The notes under the pieces are model-generated. The model ran no database searches and was not told the origin of the DNA. It saw only the letters and a list, made by a program, of their open reading frames with translations. Below, piece by piece: positions 56,420 to 64,000 of a DNA stretch of 64,000 bases (positions are counted from its first letter, which is position 1; each line of letters starts with the position of its first letter). The stretch lies in contig NZ_FMUR01000009.1 in assembly GCF_900101605.1 (NCBI RefSeq), positions 1-64,000 on the forward strand. The letters run 5' to 3'. The DNA comes from Butyrivibrio hungatei. Its GTDB lineage: Bacteria > Bacillota > Clostridia > Lachnospirales > Lachnospiraceae. A program made the translations under genes and the position numbers.

Positions 56420-57021
56420 ATCTCTTATTACTATTATACTATGTATACGCCCAAGCAAATTGAATATCGATAAATTAGTACCTTTTTCCCATGCATTTCA
56501 AAAGCTTATAAACAACAACTACGTCAAACATTGAAACTCATAACAAATTCACCGCCTGAAAAGAATGTTCTTCAATTCAAACGGTGAAACATGTTCTGCT
56601 ATTGTTTTATCTAGTATTAGTGCCATCAAATACCTCAACCTTTTACGAAGAATAAATTGTCATTCTGCAAGGGGATTGACGACACCAACGTAGATTACAA
56701 CAAGTTAGACAATTACTATAGTCTACTTATTTGGTTACAGTAGCACTGCACTACCAATATAATATCTCGCAGACTTTTAATCATCCACTTCACTTCGCAA
56801 CTGATCAAAATCCCTCTTCTTAGCCCACTATATATGCGAGCATCAAAAAATTTGAAAACTTCCCCAATTGATGCTTTCAACACATAGCCTAGAGTATGTG
56901 AAGCATCAAATTTCCGAAAATGTATCAATTATGATGCTTTGAACGCTCATTACTTTCATTTTAAGCATCAAAAAAAATATAAACTCATAATTTTGTTGCT
57001 TTTCCCATAATACTAATAATG
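56420..57021. other. Gene-free 600-bp spacer with alternating GCATCAAA motifs
   Basis: No credible gene. GCATCAAA occurs in alternating orientation at 56840-56848 (+), 56868-56874 (-), 56903-56910 (+), 56931-56937 (-) and 56965-56972 (+), about 31 bp apart. GATGCTTTCAACACATA (56870-56886) can pair with TATGTGAAGCATC (56895-56907). A separate hairpin TTCACCG/CGGTGAA spans 56548-56588. The stretch may be a binding array or a structured RNA. Confidence 0.5.
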
Positions 57022-57585
57022 CTAACTACCGGATTTATCCACATTTATATATGAGGCGACCTCAGATGAACATGAATTTACAGTCTTTCTCGACCAAGCA
57101 ACGGCTCCGCACTTTGCACAGCCGTAGTGGCGATAATTTCTTGTAAACTTGCTATCACGCTTGCGATAGATTGTGGCACCACAGCCGCCACAGGTAAATA
57201 CATACTTTATTGCCATTTCAGAGGCCTTGTAATTCTCGATGCCTTTTTCACAGCCTTCGGTCACTCGTTTGATATTGTAGCCGTAAGCACAATTCATCAG
57301 CTCGGCGTACTGCTTCCACTTGCCCATATGTCGCATGCAACCTTTGCAGGTATGAAGAAGCTCATGGATAATTGTTTCCTTGCAGGCTTTTTCAGAAATC
57401 CTGTCATCAACAAGAAGTCTCTCCGCAATCTCAATCTCATAACTTCCGTCACGTTTTAATCTGCACAAGCCCCAACGAGTCTTGGCTCTTCTGTTCACAG
57501 ACCACGAGTCAATCTTGCCAAGCTCTATTCCAAGACAAGTAATCTCACTAATACACTGCTCTCTCAAAAAAACAAAATCCTTCAT
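57022..57585 (-). CDS. SprT-like zinc metalloprotein
   Basis: A 187-residue protein. The N-terminal SprT-like metallopeptidase domain has the zinc motif ETIIHELLHTCKGCMRHMGKWK (HExxH), preceded by RRAKTRWGLCRLKRDGSYEIEIAERLL. The C-terminal zinc ribbon has two CxxC pairs (FTCGGCGATIYRKRD and GCAKCGAVAW). SprT-like proteins resemble Spartan proteases that cut DNA-protein crosslinks, but bacterial members are uncharacterised. It sits downstream of the tandem repeat array and near the YhaN/YhaO pair, perhaps a loose DNA-repair neighbourhood. Confidence 0.87.
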   Translation of the reverse strand: MKDFVFLREQCISEITCLGIELGKIDSWSVNRRAKTRWGLCRLKRDGSYEIEIAERLLVDDRISEKACKETIIHELLHTCKGCMRHMGKWKQYAELMNCAYGYNIKRVTEGCEKGIENYKASEMAIKYVFTCGGCGATIYRKRDSKFTRNYRHYGCAKCGAVAWSRKTVNSCSSEVASYINVDKSGS

Positions 57586-57648
57586 ACCAAACCATAAAAC
57601 TCCAAATAATCTATATAAAAAAACAGCTTTATGACTTTTTATTGCATT

Positions 57649-57741
57649 TTACTCCAAATAAGTCATGGCATTTCCTTTCACAACGAGGTTTCTTACTGCA
57701 TTCGTATGACTTTTTATTGCACTTTCTTTAAAAAAGGTCAT
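57649..57741 (-). CDS. Putative 30-residue repeat-encoded peptide
   Basis: Starts at the ATG of repeat unit 2 with AAGGGAG upstream (GGGAG at spacing 5). It encodes MTFFKESAIKSHTNAVRNLV... and stops at TAA in unit 1, 63 bp before the SprT-like gene. The first 12 residues are identical to those of the next minigene. Expression is unproven; it could be a leader peptide or a by-product of the repeat. Confidence 0.3.
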   Translation of the reverse strand: MTFFKESAIKSHTNAVRNLVVKGNAMTYLE

Positions 57742-57753
57742 ACCATCTCCCTT

Positions 57754-57816
57754 CTAAGCGATGGTTTTCACTGCTTTCTCATGACTTTTTATTGCACTTT
57801 CTTTAAAAAAGGTCAT
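57754..57816 (-). CDS. Putative 20-residue repeat-encoded peptide
   Basis: Starts at the ATG of repeat unit 3 with the same SD (AAGGGAG). It encodes MTFFKESAIKSHEKAVKTIA and ends TAG 12 bp before the next minigene's ATG. It is basic and amphipathic-looking. Support is only the repeated SD-ATG arrangement. Confidence 0.3.
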   Translation of the reverse strand: MTFFKESAIKSHEKAVKTIA

Positions 57817-58063
57817 ACCATCTCCCTTCTAAGCGATGGTCAACGAGGATTTTCGCCACATTCTCATGACTTTTTCAGCATATAATCATCAAAAAAGTCA
57901 TATCCCCGCAAAAATAGACCTCCGTCACATACAAAAGACACCCACCAAAAAAGACCCCCGTCACATACAAAAAAACTCCACCAAAGCCCCGCTTCGAAAG
58001 CCTTTCAAAAAGCCCCCGCCAAAAGCCACGCCAGAAGCCCGTTCAGGCCCCAGCTCCCAGGCT

Positions 58064-59251
58064 TCACTCCCTATCCTCATACTTCGAAACCATATCGAGG
58101 ATTTCCTGCGCGTACTCAGGGTACTGGCGCGCCATATCTTCCACTTCGTTCTTGGCATTGCCTGCAACGATGTCCTTGTTGTATTCCATGCGCTTTCTCA
58201 AAGACTGACGGCGTACATTAAGGCTGTGCCTTATCTCAACTTCTTCGTTATGACTAAGAAGCGCCTCTGCCTGATGAATCCAGATCTCGGGGTCGCGTAC
58301 CCTAAAGTGCCTTAGCATATAGATGAGATCCTTCTGATTTGAATCCAGAAGCCTTCTGGCATCTTCGATTTTCTCACGTTCCTTGCGCTCTCTGAGATAC
58401 TTGTTATAAAGTTCCGTAAGTTCCGATGAACTCATGACCCTGTACTTCATGCGAAGATAATCAAGCAGATTTGTATTGTTTACATATCTTACCTTAACCT
58501 GATTTTGCAGCATTATAAGCCTTGATATCGACTTCTTCACATTCTTAAGCTCAACCTGCGCGTTGGTACTCTGCACATATAGCACCGTTATCGCGATTGC
58601 CGCAAGAAGGATCAGCATCATATAGCCATAGATAACATTAAGCTTTAATGCAAACTGGAGTATCAAAAGAAAAACTATCATAACCACAAGAACAACGCCC
58701 ACGGTAATGGTCAGTTTCTTCGAATTTTCAATAGTTTCGTTAAGATCGTCTTCTCTGAAAATATAAGCCTCATGCTCAGAATCAAGACGCTTAAGATCAT
58801 TCTTTATCTTCTTCTGGAAAGTTTCCGCTTCGAGAAGTTTCTCGGATGCTTCCTTCGCATTGTCCTTGAGTCTGTCCATACGTTCAAACTCTTCGTCCGT
58901 CATCCTGCTCTTTCTCTTGTCAAACTTCTCCTGAAATTCCCTTGCCTCAACAATCTTTCTGGCGCAGTCGTCAATCTCTTTCCTCTGCTCGGGCGGAAGC
59001 GCATTGATTTCCTCCATGTCCCGCAGATGACTCGTGACATCGTTGTACTCAAATTCAAGAGCATCTAGCTCTCTCGCAGCTTCCTCCATCTGCTGAAGGC
59101 AGCTTCCAATATATTCTCTTCTCTGAACCGGATCGTTCATATCGAGATCTTTTCTCGTATAAACTATGTCACTCCAGTTCTCAAGCTCAGCCTGCTGTTT
59201 TTTCCACTCATCGGCTGCGGACTTATGAAAAATCTTGTCCCAAAACCCCAT
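58064..59251 (-). CDS. Coiled-coil protein with central membrane hairpin, unknown
   Basis: A 395-residue protein without a signal peptide. Residues ~20-180 are strongly helical and charged (coiled coil: CLQQMEEAARELDALEFEYNDVTSHLRDMEEI). Two adjacent transmembrane helices follow (about 182-230: LTITVGVVLVVMIVFLLILQFAL and GYMMLILLAAIAITVLYV), then a second coiled coil and helical tail (about 235-395). Both soluble parts would face the cytoplasm. I do not recognise the family. It is last in the four-gene operon with the DUF5716/DUF5717-like genes. About 480 bp downstream is the tandem repeat array. Confidence 0.7.
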   Translation of the reverse strand: MGFWDKIFHKSAADEWKKQQAELENWSDIVYTRKDLDMNDPVQRREYIGSCLQQMEEAARELDALEFEYNDVTSHLRDMEEINALPPEQRKEIDDCARKIVEAREFQEKFDKRKSRMTDEEFERMDRLKDNAKEASEKLLEAETFQKKIKNDLKRLDSEHEAYIFREDDLNETIENSKKLTITVGVVLVVMIVFLLILQFALKLNVIYGYMMLILLAAIAITVLYVQSTNAQVELKNVKKSISRLIMLQNQVKVRYVNNTNLLDYLRMKYRVMSSSELTELYNKYLRERKEREKIEDARRLLDSNQKDLIYMLRHFRVRDPEIWIHQAEALLSHNEEVEIRHSLNVRRQSLRKRMEYNKDIVAGNAKNEVEDMARQYPEYAQEILDMVSKYEDRE

Positions 59252-59303
59252 TCTTTACTCCCATTGCCGCATCCGGCAAACAACATATTCATTCGGAACC
59301 TGC

Positions 59304-60158
59304 TCATCTCCTTGAGCCGGCGGTCTTTTCCTTGACAGTCTCCCTGTACTTTGCCTTTATACTCTCGGTAAGTTCACCGATTTTCTCATAATACTCGTGC
59401 ATCTTCCCCTCAGCCTTATATACACCAAGCGTTCCGATCACGTGATTCTCATCGCTTGCAGCATACAGATCCGCACACTCATTCATCCTCTTCTCAAGTT
59501 CCAGAGAAGTTTCATATGCTTTCTTATCCTCAGCGACAAACTTAACATACTCTTCATCCGACATCTTCATACGAAGCGCCGCAAGATACTGAATATACGA
59601 CTCCTCATCCTTACCGTCTTCATAGGCCTTCATGAACAGCTCCGCCGCTCTGTCGAAAAGAAAAAGTCTCGCATACATCACACCTTCGTTGTGCTCAATC
59701 CTCGCTCTGATCGCAAGATCGATATCCGGCGTATTCTCAAGCAAAAACTCATATTCCTTAAAAGCCATACTGAACTTCTCGCTCCGCATAAGGAAATCCG
59801 CTCTCGCAAGCTTCTTGCTGTAAATATCCATCCCCGCATTTTCACGAAGTATGCTCTCTGTGCGTTCAATCTCCTTGCGCGTATTGTAGCCGACATAATC
59901 AAGGATTGTTCCCGCAAGCGCCGCAACCGAGCACTTCTTCGAAGCCATACCTCTAAGCTCGTCGGCAAGTTTCACAAGCGAACATTCCTTGTCTATCCAT
60001 GTAAAAAGATCGTCTCCAAAACTCTCTTCATCGAGCAAAAAAGCATTCTGTACAATGCAATAGCACAATTCCTCTATGCAAAAGACATTCCTGCCAATTT
60101 TTTCCATATGAAACGGCGTTTGCGCGTATGTTCCTATGCACAATATCGGTTTATTCAT
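59304..60158 (-). CDS. Helical, TPR-like protein of the DUF5716/5717 operon
   Basis: A 284-residue soluble protein. The N-terminal ~110 residues (CIEELCYCIVQNAFLLDEESFGDDLFTWIDKECSLVKLADELRGM) form a compact helical domain. Residues ~115-215 resemble TPR-type helical repeats (ARADFLMRSEKFSMAFKEYEFLLENTP and ARLFLFDRAAELFMKAYEDGKDEESYIQYLAALRM). The C-terminus is helical and charged. It has no signal peptide or membrane segment. The function is unknown. It lies 18 bp from the DUF5716-like gene and 52 bp from the coiled-coil gene. Confidence 0.7.
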   Translation of the reverse strand: MNKPILCIGTYAQTPFHMEKIGRNVFCIEELCYCIVQNAFLLDEESFGDDLFTWIDKECSLVKLADELRGMASKKCSVAALAGTILDYVGYNTRKEIERTESILRENAGMDIYSKKLARADFLMRSEKFSMAFKEYEFLLENTPDIDLAIRARIEHNEGVMYARLFLFDRAAELFMKAYEDGKDEESYIQYLAALRMKMSDEEYVKFVAEDKKAYETSLELEKRMNECADLYAASDENHVIGTLGVYKAEGKMHEYYEKIGELTESIKAKYRETVKEKTAGSRR

Positions 60159-60176
60159 ATCTGCTGCCCACTTTCA

Positions 60177-61475
60177 TTAAAGTTCTATGATCTGTTCCCA
60201 TGATTTGCCGGATGCAGGGAAAAGTTCTCCAAATCCCATATCAACAACTCTCACGTTCACTTCGCTGACAGAATTCATGTTCATCAAAATCCTCAGCCTC
60301 GTTGTTCCGGGCGGCCTCTTCTCAAGTCCGTCAAGATAGAGCTGCACCATCTTCGGCATCTTGCCTGTAAGAGGCGTCACCTGGATATTAAGTATTCCGC
60401 TCTGATCCATGATGATATCCATTCCCGTCTCGGCTTCGTACCAGTTTATTCCCGCATCAAGAAGTGCACAGTACACTTCCGTTCCGCATTTTAAAAGATT
60501 TATTCCAAGATTGGACTTTAGCTTATCTTCACCCAGAAAAACAAATTTCACCGGCTTTGTGGGATTTATCCTCTCCCTCGCCGCAATACTTGCGCCCTTG
60601 CTGAACATGTTGTTTCCCTGAAAAACTCTTCTTGTCCTGCACAAAAACTCAAGCGACCTCTTCTGCCATTTCTCTCTGAAACCATCGCCCAAAAGAAATA
60701 CAGTCGAGATAATCTTCTCACTGCACACCTTCTGCATCACGGTCAAAAATTCATCGTCAAGCCTCTCGCACATCTTGTGATATGCCGCACCCTCTTTGGG
60801 AAATCCGTCCGCAGAAAACTTAAGCTCATCATAGGTGCTCTCTTCAATCGTCGCAACAACGGGCGTCGTATTGTGATTAAGAGACATCTCGTACACTCTC
60901 AGCGTCTCCATATCAAAGTCACATGCGACAACCGTGTGATTCATAAGTTCTTCCGGCTGATACAGCATATAATTGTAAAAACTTTCCTCGTGGCTCTGAT
61001 AAAAGATATTCTCAGTCTTAAACTCAAGCGCCGACGTCACGGCATTCAAAACCTGAATCATCCTGTGATCAAGAGACCTCGTGGTAAACATTATCGCCTC
61101 GACATTATCGAGAGAAAGTTCCATTGACAAAAGCGACAGACTTCTTTTTATAAATAAGGTCAAAAGAGCTATCGGATCGTATTCGCCGTCTCCGACAGCC
61201 ACAGGCTTTCCCTCCCTTGCGGCGCTCACAAGGCCGTATACCGGAAGTCCGTCCTGTTCCTCTATGTGACGCACAGCCTCTTTTCCGTAGAACCACTGGT
61301 TTACATCATTTTTTTTGCAAAGAACGGTAGGAATATTATAAAGTTCGGATCCTGCAAGCACCGATAAAGTTTCCGGCATATCCGCATCTGATGCCAGAAA
61401 ACTTATCTGTGAGACCTTCTCTCCCAGATCATATCCAAGTACAAAACGTCTTTCCTCAGAATTTCCAAAAAGCAT
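60177..61475 (-). CDS. DUF5716-like protein, possible actin/Hsp70-fold ATPase
   Basis: A 432-residue soluble protein that I recognise as DUF5716-like. The N-terminus (RRFVLGYDLGEKVSQISFLASD) resembles the phosphate-1 loop of actin/Hsp70-fold ATPases, and VVACDFDMETLRVYEMSLNHNTT resembles their phosphate-2 region. EAIMFTTRSLDHRMIQVLNAV and FLLGDGFREKWQKRSL could be further fold landmarks. The C-terminal ~90 residues are beta-rich (DIIMDQSGILNIQVTPLTGK; RLRILMNMNSVSEVNVRVVDMGFG). ATPase activity is inference. It lies 14 bp after the DUF5717-like gene. Confidence 0.68.
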   Translation of the reverse strand: MLFGNSEERRFVLGYDLGEKVSQISFLASDADMPETLSVLAGSELYNIPTVLCKKNDVNQWFYGKEAVRHIEEQDGLPVYGLVSAAREGKPVAVGDGEYDPIALLTLFIKRSLSLLSMELSLDNVEAIMFTTRSLDHRMIQVLNAVTSALEFKTENIFYQSHEESFYNYMLYQPEELMNHTVVACDFDMETLRVYEMSLNHNTTPVVATIEESTYDELKFSADGFPKEGAAYHKMCERLDDEFLTVMQKVCSEKIISTVFLLGDGFREKWQKRSLEFLCRTRRVFQGNNMFSKGASIAARERINPTKPVKFVFLGEDKLKSNLGINLLKCGTEVYCALLDAGINWYEAETGMDIIMDQSGILNIQVTPLTGKMPKMVQLYLDGLEKRPPGTTRLRILMNMNSVSEVNVRVVDMGFGELFPASGKSWEQIIEL

Positions 61476-61489
61476 TTTATATCTTCCTC

Positions 61490-64000
61490 TTACTCTTCAC
61501 TGTTTCTTTTTTCCTGTATCGGTTTAAAAATACCGTTGCAGACAAAGTTCTTATTATGATATTCCGCAAGGAGCTTATCCACAGTATCGTAATCCTGAAG
61601 CGTCTCTCCTATCATAATGTCATTGATAAGACTGTATCTGCTGTTGCTGTCGCTCTGATTCTTTGTAATATCACTCTTTTGGATAGTTCCGCTCTCTGTA
61701 AGAGCATCCTCGTTGTCTTCCTTATCCTCGGTAATGTAATACTGAAGCTGTTCTCCGAAAAAAAGAACGAAAGCACAGACATAAATTCCCTCGTACATCT
61801 CCTGAAGTTCGATGCTGTGGTACTCATTGTCCTCTTCACCCGCAAGTCTGTAGTGAATGTGGCAGTGAGTTCCCGGCTCCGTGCGGTATTCAAGCATCGT
61901 CTTATCCGCAAAATGCGAAAGTTCCGGAACAATTTCCGAATACTCAAGATAGAACGGGAAATATATATTGTTTGCCATAAGGCTCTTTATAAATACCTTT
62001 GCGACGTCTTTGTTTACCGTCTCCTCGGAGCTCTTTTCCGTAGCATAATATCTGAGATATGCAAGCTTGCACACATCCTGTATAGGAAGCTCCTGAACCG
62101 CCAAAGCCTCTATCCTCTCAAAGATATACCTGTCGGTAACACTTCCGTGCACAAAATAGTCGTATGCCCCAAGTGACAAAAATGCCATCTCAATGTCCGC
62201 ATTTGCTCCGCTTCGCACATATGACTTGAAAATATCTATCTTTTCACCGATATATGAACCGCTGAAAAGCATCTGAACAAGCATCCTCTCCGAAAGAGAA
62301 TAAGTATCTATACCAAAAGCTTCCGCAGCTTTCCATATATCTCTCATCTCTTTTACGGTTCCCGAAAAATTCTTCTCAAGATACTTAAGAAGCTGCTCGT
62401 CATACTTGCCGTTTACAAATGCGTAGTAGGCTATCTCGATCTCTTTTGCCGAAACACCCAGATCATCCTTATCAAGGAGTCTGTTGCACATTCTAAGTAT
62501 CACTTTGGCGTCTATTCCATACGTTCCGTAAGTTCCCATCCACTCAAGCGCCTTATCGCACAGACCGCCGAGAACCATAAGCTCTATGATCTCGCTGCGC
62601 TCATGCCCCTCCATGCTGATGGGATCGATGGCCAAAAGATACTCCGTAAGCTGCCTTGTAAAATCATTGTCGTAATAAAATCTCACAAGACTGCTCTGTA
62701 TCTCGTTTCTGTATTCCTTTTTTACAAACTCCGACTCGGCAAGGTCTCTGTACCTTCCGACATTCTCCATATCGATGGTGTACGCGTTTTTGCCAAGATC
62801 GCACAAAAACAGATCAAGATTCTCTCTTCCCTTCTGAATGTAAGGAATCGCATATCCCGATAGCTTACCGGGAATCATCATCTTGATATTGGAATAAGGC
62901 ACGCTCACCGCATACCTGTTTTCATCATGGTCTACCAAAAGAACCGTATAATCGCTTCCGTACAACGGCACAAATGCACGTCCTCCGCTCATCGGATAGC
63001 GCATCTCTTTCGCGCACTTATCGTATATTACGCAAACTCCGCACATCTTCTGATTGTCAGTCTTTATCTCAGATGTATAAAGAACCGCAAGAACTTTGGA
63101 TGCATTGGAAGCATCAACCATCTGCTTGGTCAAAAGATTTTTATAAAGATATCCAAGGTCTCTTCCCACGCGCCCTTTATCAAGCTGCGCCATAAGATAC
63201 TTCTCGATCTGAGGCACATAGGTATCGTAAAGTTCCGGATACTCCTGGCGTCTTTCATGTATATATCTGTAAAGGATTGCATTTTTATCATATTCAAGAG
63301 TGCTCTGATACGAGAAATACATGAGAACCATCCTGCTTATCTCGCAAGGAAGCTGTCCGTCATCTTTTACATAAATGGACATCATATAATACTCATACAG
63401 CCTCGTTATCCTAAGCTCCCTGTCAACGCCCTTTTCATACCACTCAAACGCGTACCTGTCGGTCACTCCGCCCTTTATCAAAAGAGATACGATAGCTTCA
63501 AGCACATCATCGCTTCCCTTTATCTTATAGCAGGCCTTGAGTATTCTAAAGAGTCTCTTGTCAAAGTTCCTGACTCTTGCCGACAGATAAACGACCTGAT
63601 CGATAAGATTAAGGCTTAAAATCTCTTTTTTTGCCCCGTACTCAAGGATACTGAGTTCCTGACTCTCAAGCCTTGCGAGGATTGAAGGCGCTTCGTTTAA
63701 AATATTCATTCCCTCAAGGTACAAAATAGGACTCATACAGCCGTGTGAAAGCTGCTCGCCGATCATCATCCACTTTCTCTGGCCGCTCATCACATGGTCT
63801 TCGCTCACATATTGAAGGAGCCAGGCAATTCGCCAGTTGTCGGGATTTCTTCTAAATATCCCTTCAAGCCTTTCGGAGACGTCATTTATAACCCTGTCCT
63901 CTTTGCTGCAAAGAGATGTCAAATAAAGATGATAGCTGTAGAGCACATCCCCCGGTACATTTTCAACTTCCATTGCGAGCTGGTCGAGAATCCACTTACC
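61490..64000 (-). CDS. Large DUF5717-like protein, 5' end beyond the window
   Basis: Open to the right edge (the reading continues ...GKWILDQLAMEVENVPG), so the start is outside; at least 836 residues are visible. The sequence is mostly helical-repeat-like (NPDNWRIAWLLQYVSEDHVMSGQRKWMMIGEQ, YLEGMNILNEAPSILARLE). A beta-rich portion lies in the middle (GVCVIYDKCAKEMRYPMSGGRAFVPLYGSDYTVLLVDHDENRYAVSVPYS) and another near the C-terminus (GTHCHIHYRLAGEEDNEYHSIELQEMYEGIYVCAFVLFFGEQLQYYITEDKEDNE). I assign it to DUF5717 by this pattern and by its DUF5716-like neighbour. The function is unknown. Confidence 0.72.
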   Translation of the reverse strand, partial: GKWILDQLAMEVENVPGDVLYSYHLYLTSLCSKEDRVINDVSERLEGIFRRNPDNWRIAWLLQYVSEDHVMSGQRKWMMIGEQLSHGCMSPILYLEGMNILNEAPSILARLESQELSILEYGAKKEILSLNLIDQVVYLSARVRNFDKRLFRILKACYKIKGSDDVLEAIVSLLIKGGVTDRYAFEWYEKGVDRELRITRLYEYYMMSIYVKDDGQLPCEISRMVLMYFSYQSTLEYDKNAILYRYIHERRQEYPELYDTYVPQIEKYLMAQLDKGRVGRDLGYLYKNLLTKQMVDASNASKVLAVLYTSEIKTDNQKMCGVCVIYDKCAKEMRYPMSGGRAFVPLYGSDYTVLLVDHDENRYAVSVPYSNIKMMIPGKLSGYAIPYIQKGRENLDLFLCDLGKNAYTIDMENVGRYRDLAESEFVKKEYRNEIQSSLVRFYYDNDFTRQLTEYLLAIDPISMEGHERSEIIELMVLGGLCDKALEWMGTYGTYGIDAKVILRMCNRLLDKDDLGVSAKEIEIAYYAFVNGKYDEQLLKYLEKNFSGTVKEMRDIWKAAEAFGIDTYSLSERMLVQMLFSGSYIGEKIDIFKSYVRSGANADIEMAFLSLGAYDYFVHGSVTDRYIFERIEALAVQELPIQDVCKLAYLRYYATEKSSEETVNKDVAKVFIKSLMANNIYFPFYLEYSEIVPELSHFADKTMLEYRTEPGTHCHIHYRLAGEEDNEYHSIELQEMYEGIYVCAFVLFFGEQLQYYITEDKEDNEDALTESGTIQKSDITKNQSDSNSRYSLINDIMIGETLQDYDTVDKLLAEYHNKNFVCNGIFKPIQEKRNSEE

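Larger units (their letters stand above)
57631..57905. repeat. Tandem repeat array, 75-bp units (four copies)
   Basis: Units begin at 57631, 57706, 57781 and 57866 (periods 75, 75, 85 bp). Units 2 and 3 are identical over the first ~60 bp. Each unit contains facing ATGACTTTTT and AAAAA-GTCAT arms that can form a hairpin, and units 2-3 also an ACCATC/GATGGT pair. On the minus strand each of units 2 and 3 carries an SD (AAGGGAG) and ATG. Spacers are not unique, so it is not a CRISPR. Confidence 0.85.

Noticed and set aside
56716-56928. 70-codon minus-strand frame in the 600-bp spacer
   Set aside because: No ribosome binding site, no recognisable domain, and it covers the GCATCAAA motif array.
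57631-57885. Plus-strand frame of 84 codons across the tandem repeat
   Set aside because: It exists only because the period is a multiple of three; there is no ribosome binding site and the product is Cys/Phe-rich nonsense.
57631-57905. CRISPR array
   Set aside because: The units are 75 bp with shared 'spacers' and degenerate ends; no unique spacers and no cas genes are present.

Overview
The window reads as the chromosome of a low-to-moderate GC, motile, anaerobic Firmicute of the Lachnospiraceae (Butyrivibrio/Pseudobutyrivibrio-like). The evidence is the set of families present (DUF4364, DUF5716/DUF5717, DUF5722, LytTR/GHKL two-component pair, DUF1858 redox protein), strong SD-led starts, an infC gene that starts at ATT behind an L20-type leader, and a chemotaxis receptor with a sigma-28-like promoter. 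The genus is inference; the family placement is fairly safe. Most genes lie on the minus strand.

Left end (1-4546): the right end of an IS3-family element has inserted into, and truncated, a C39-peptidase ABC exporter gene. Next to it are a GHKL sensor kinase and a LytTR regulator, two near-identical LytTR-type operators, and a 16-codon peptide gene with a strong ribosome binding site. I read this as a peptide-responsive secretion regulon whose exporter is now broken. From 4547 to 11450 come a polytopic membrane protein, an ABC exporter, a MATE transporter and glmS. 11558-13582 holds back-to-back promoters, a secreted SH3b-SGNH protein, a ~270-bp imperfect palindrome, tRNA-Thr and a repeat-rich spacer.

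13581-22423 carries DUF4364, malic enzyme, a DUF5722 putative glycosidase, rarA, a membrane-anchored MerR regulator overlapping a YbjQ gene, a second ~225-bp palindrome that fills a convergent junction, an MBL-fold lipoprotein, a YtqA radical SAM protein and a zinc-ribbon membrane protein. 22584-27317 holds a TetM-like GTPase fused to a Rae1/YacP-like NYN nuclease domain and a chemotaxis receptor. 27429-31535 holds a DUF1858 protein, a TetR regulator, pepD and infC-rpmI-rplT, with three repeated RNA hairpins between rpmI and rplT.

31554-38281 contains small membrane proteins, tRNA-Trp, VanZ-like, flavin reductase, a lipoprotein, a LytS-like kinase lacking its usual phospho-histidine, a cyclophilin and a secreted protein of four repeats. 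38282-47425 is one tight minus-strand run: purF-purB-metF-moxR-DUF58-TM protein-VWA-VWA-TPR, i.e. purine/folate genes followed by a MoxR/VWA (Bat-like) module. 47474-57585 holds a DUF2339 membrane protein, a GntR-ABC operon, a BamE-like small protein, a YhaN/YhaO (SbcC/SbcD-like) pair and a SprT-like metalloprotein.

The right end (57631-64000) has a 75-bp tandem repeat array containing repeated SD-ATG minigenes, then a four-gene operon of unknown function: a coiled-coil membrane protein, an alpha-helical protein, a DUF5716-like protein with a possible actin/Hsp70-like N-terminus, and a large DUF5717-like protein running off the window. The strongest leads for something undescribed are the LytTR/peptide locus, the GTPase-NYN fusion, the DUF5716/5717 operon, the two long palindromes, the triple hairpin and the minigene array. 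All functional calls are from reading the sequence; no searches were run.
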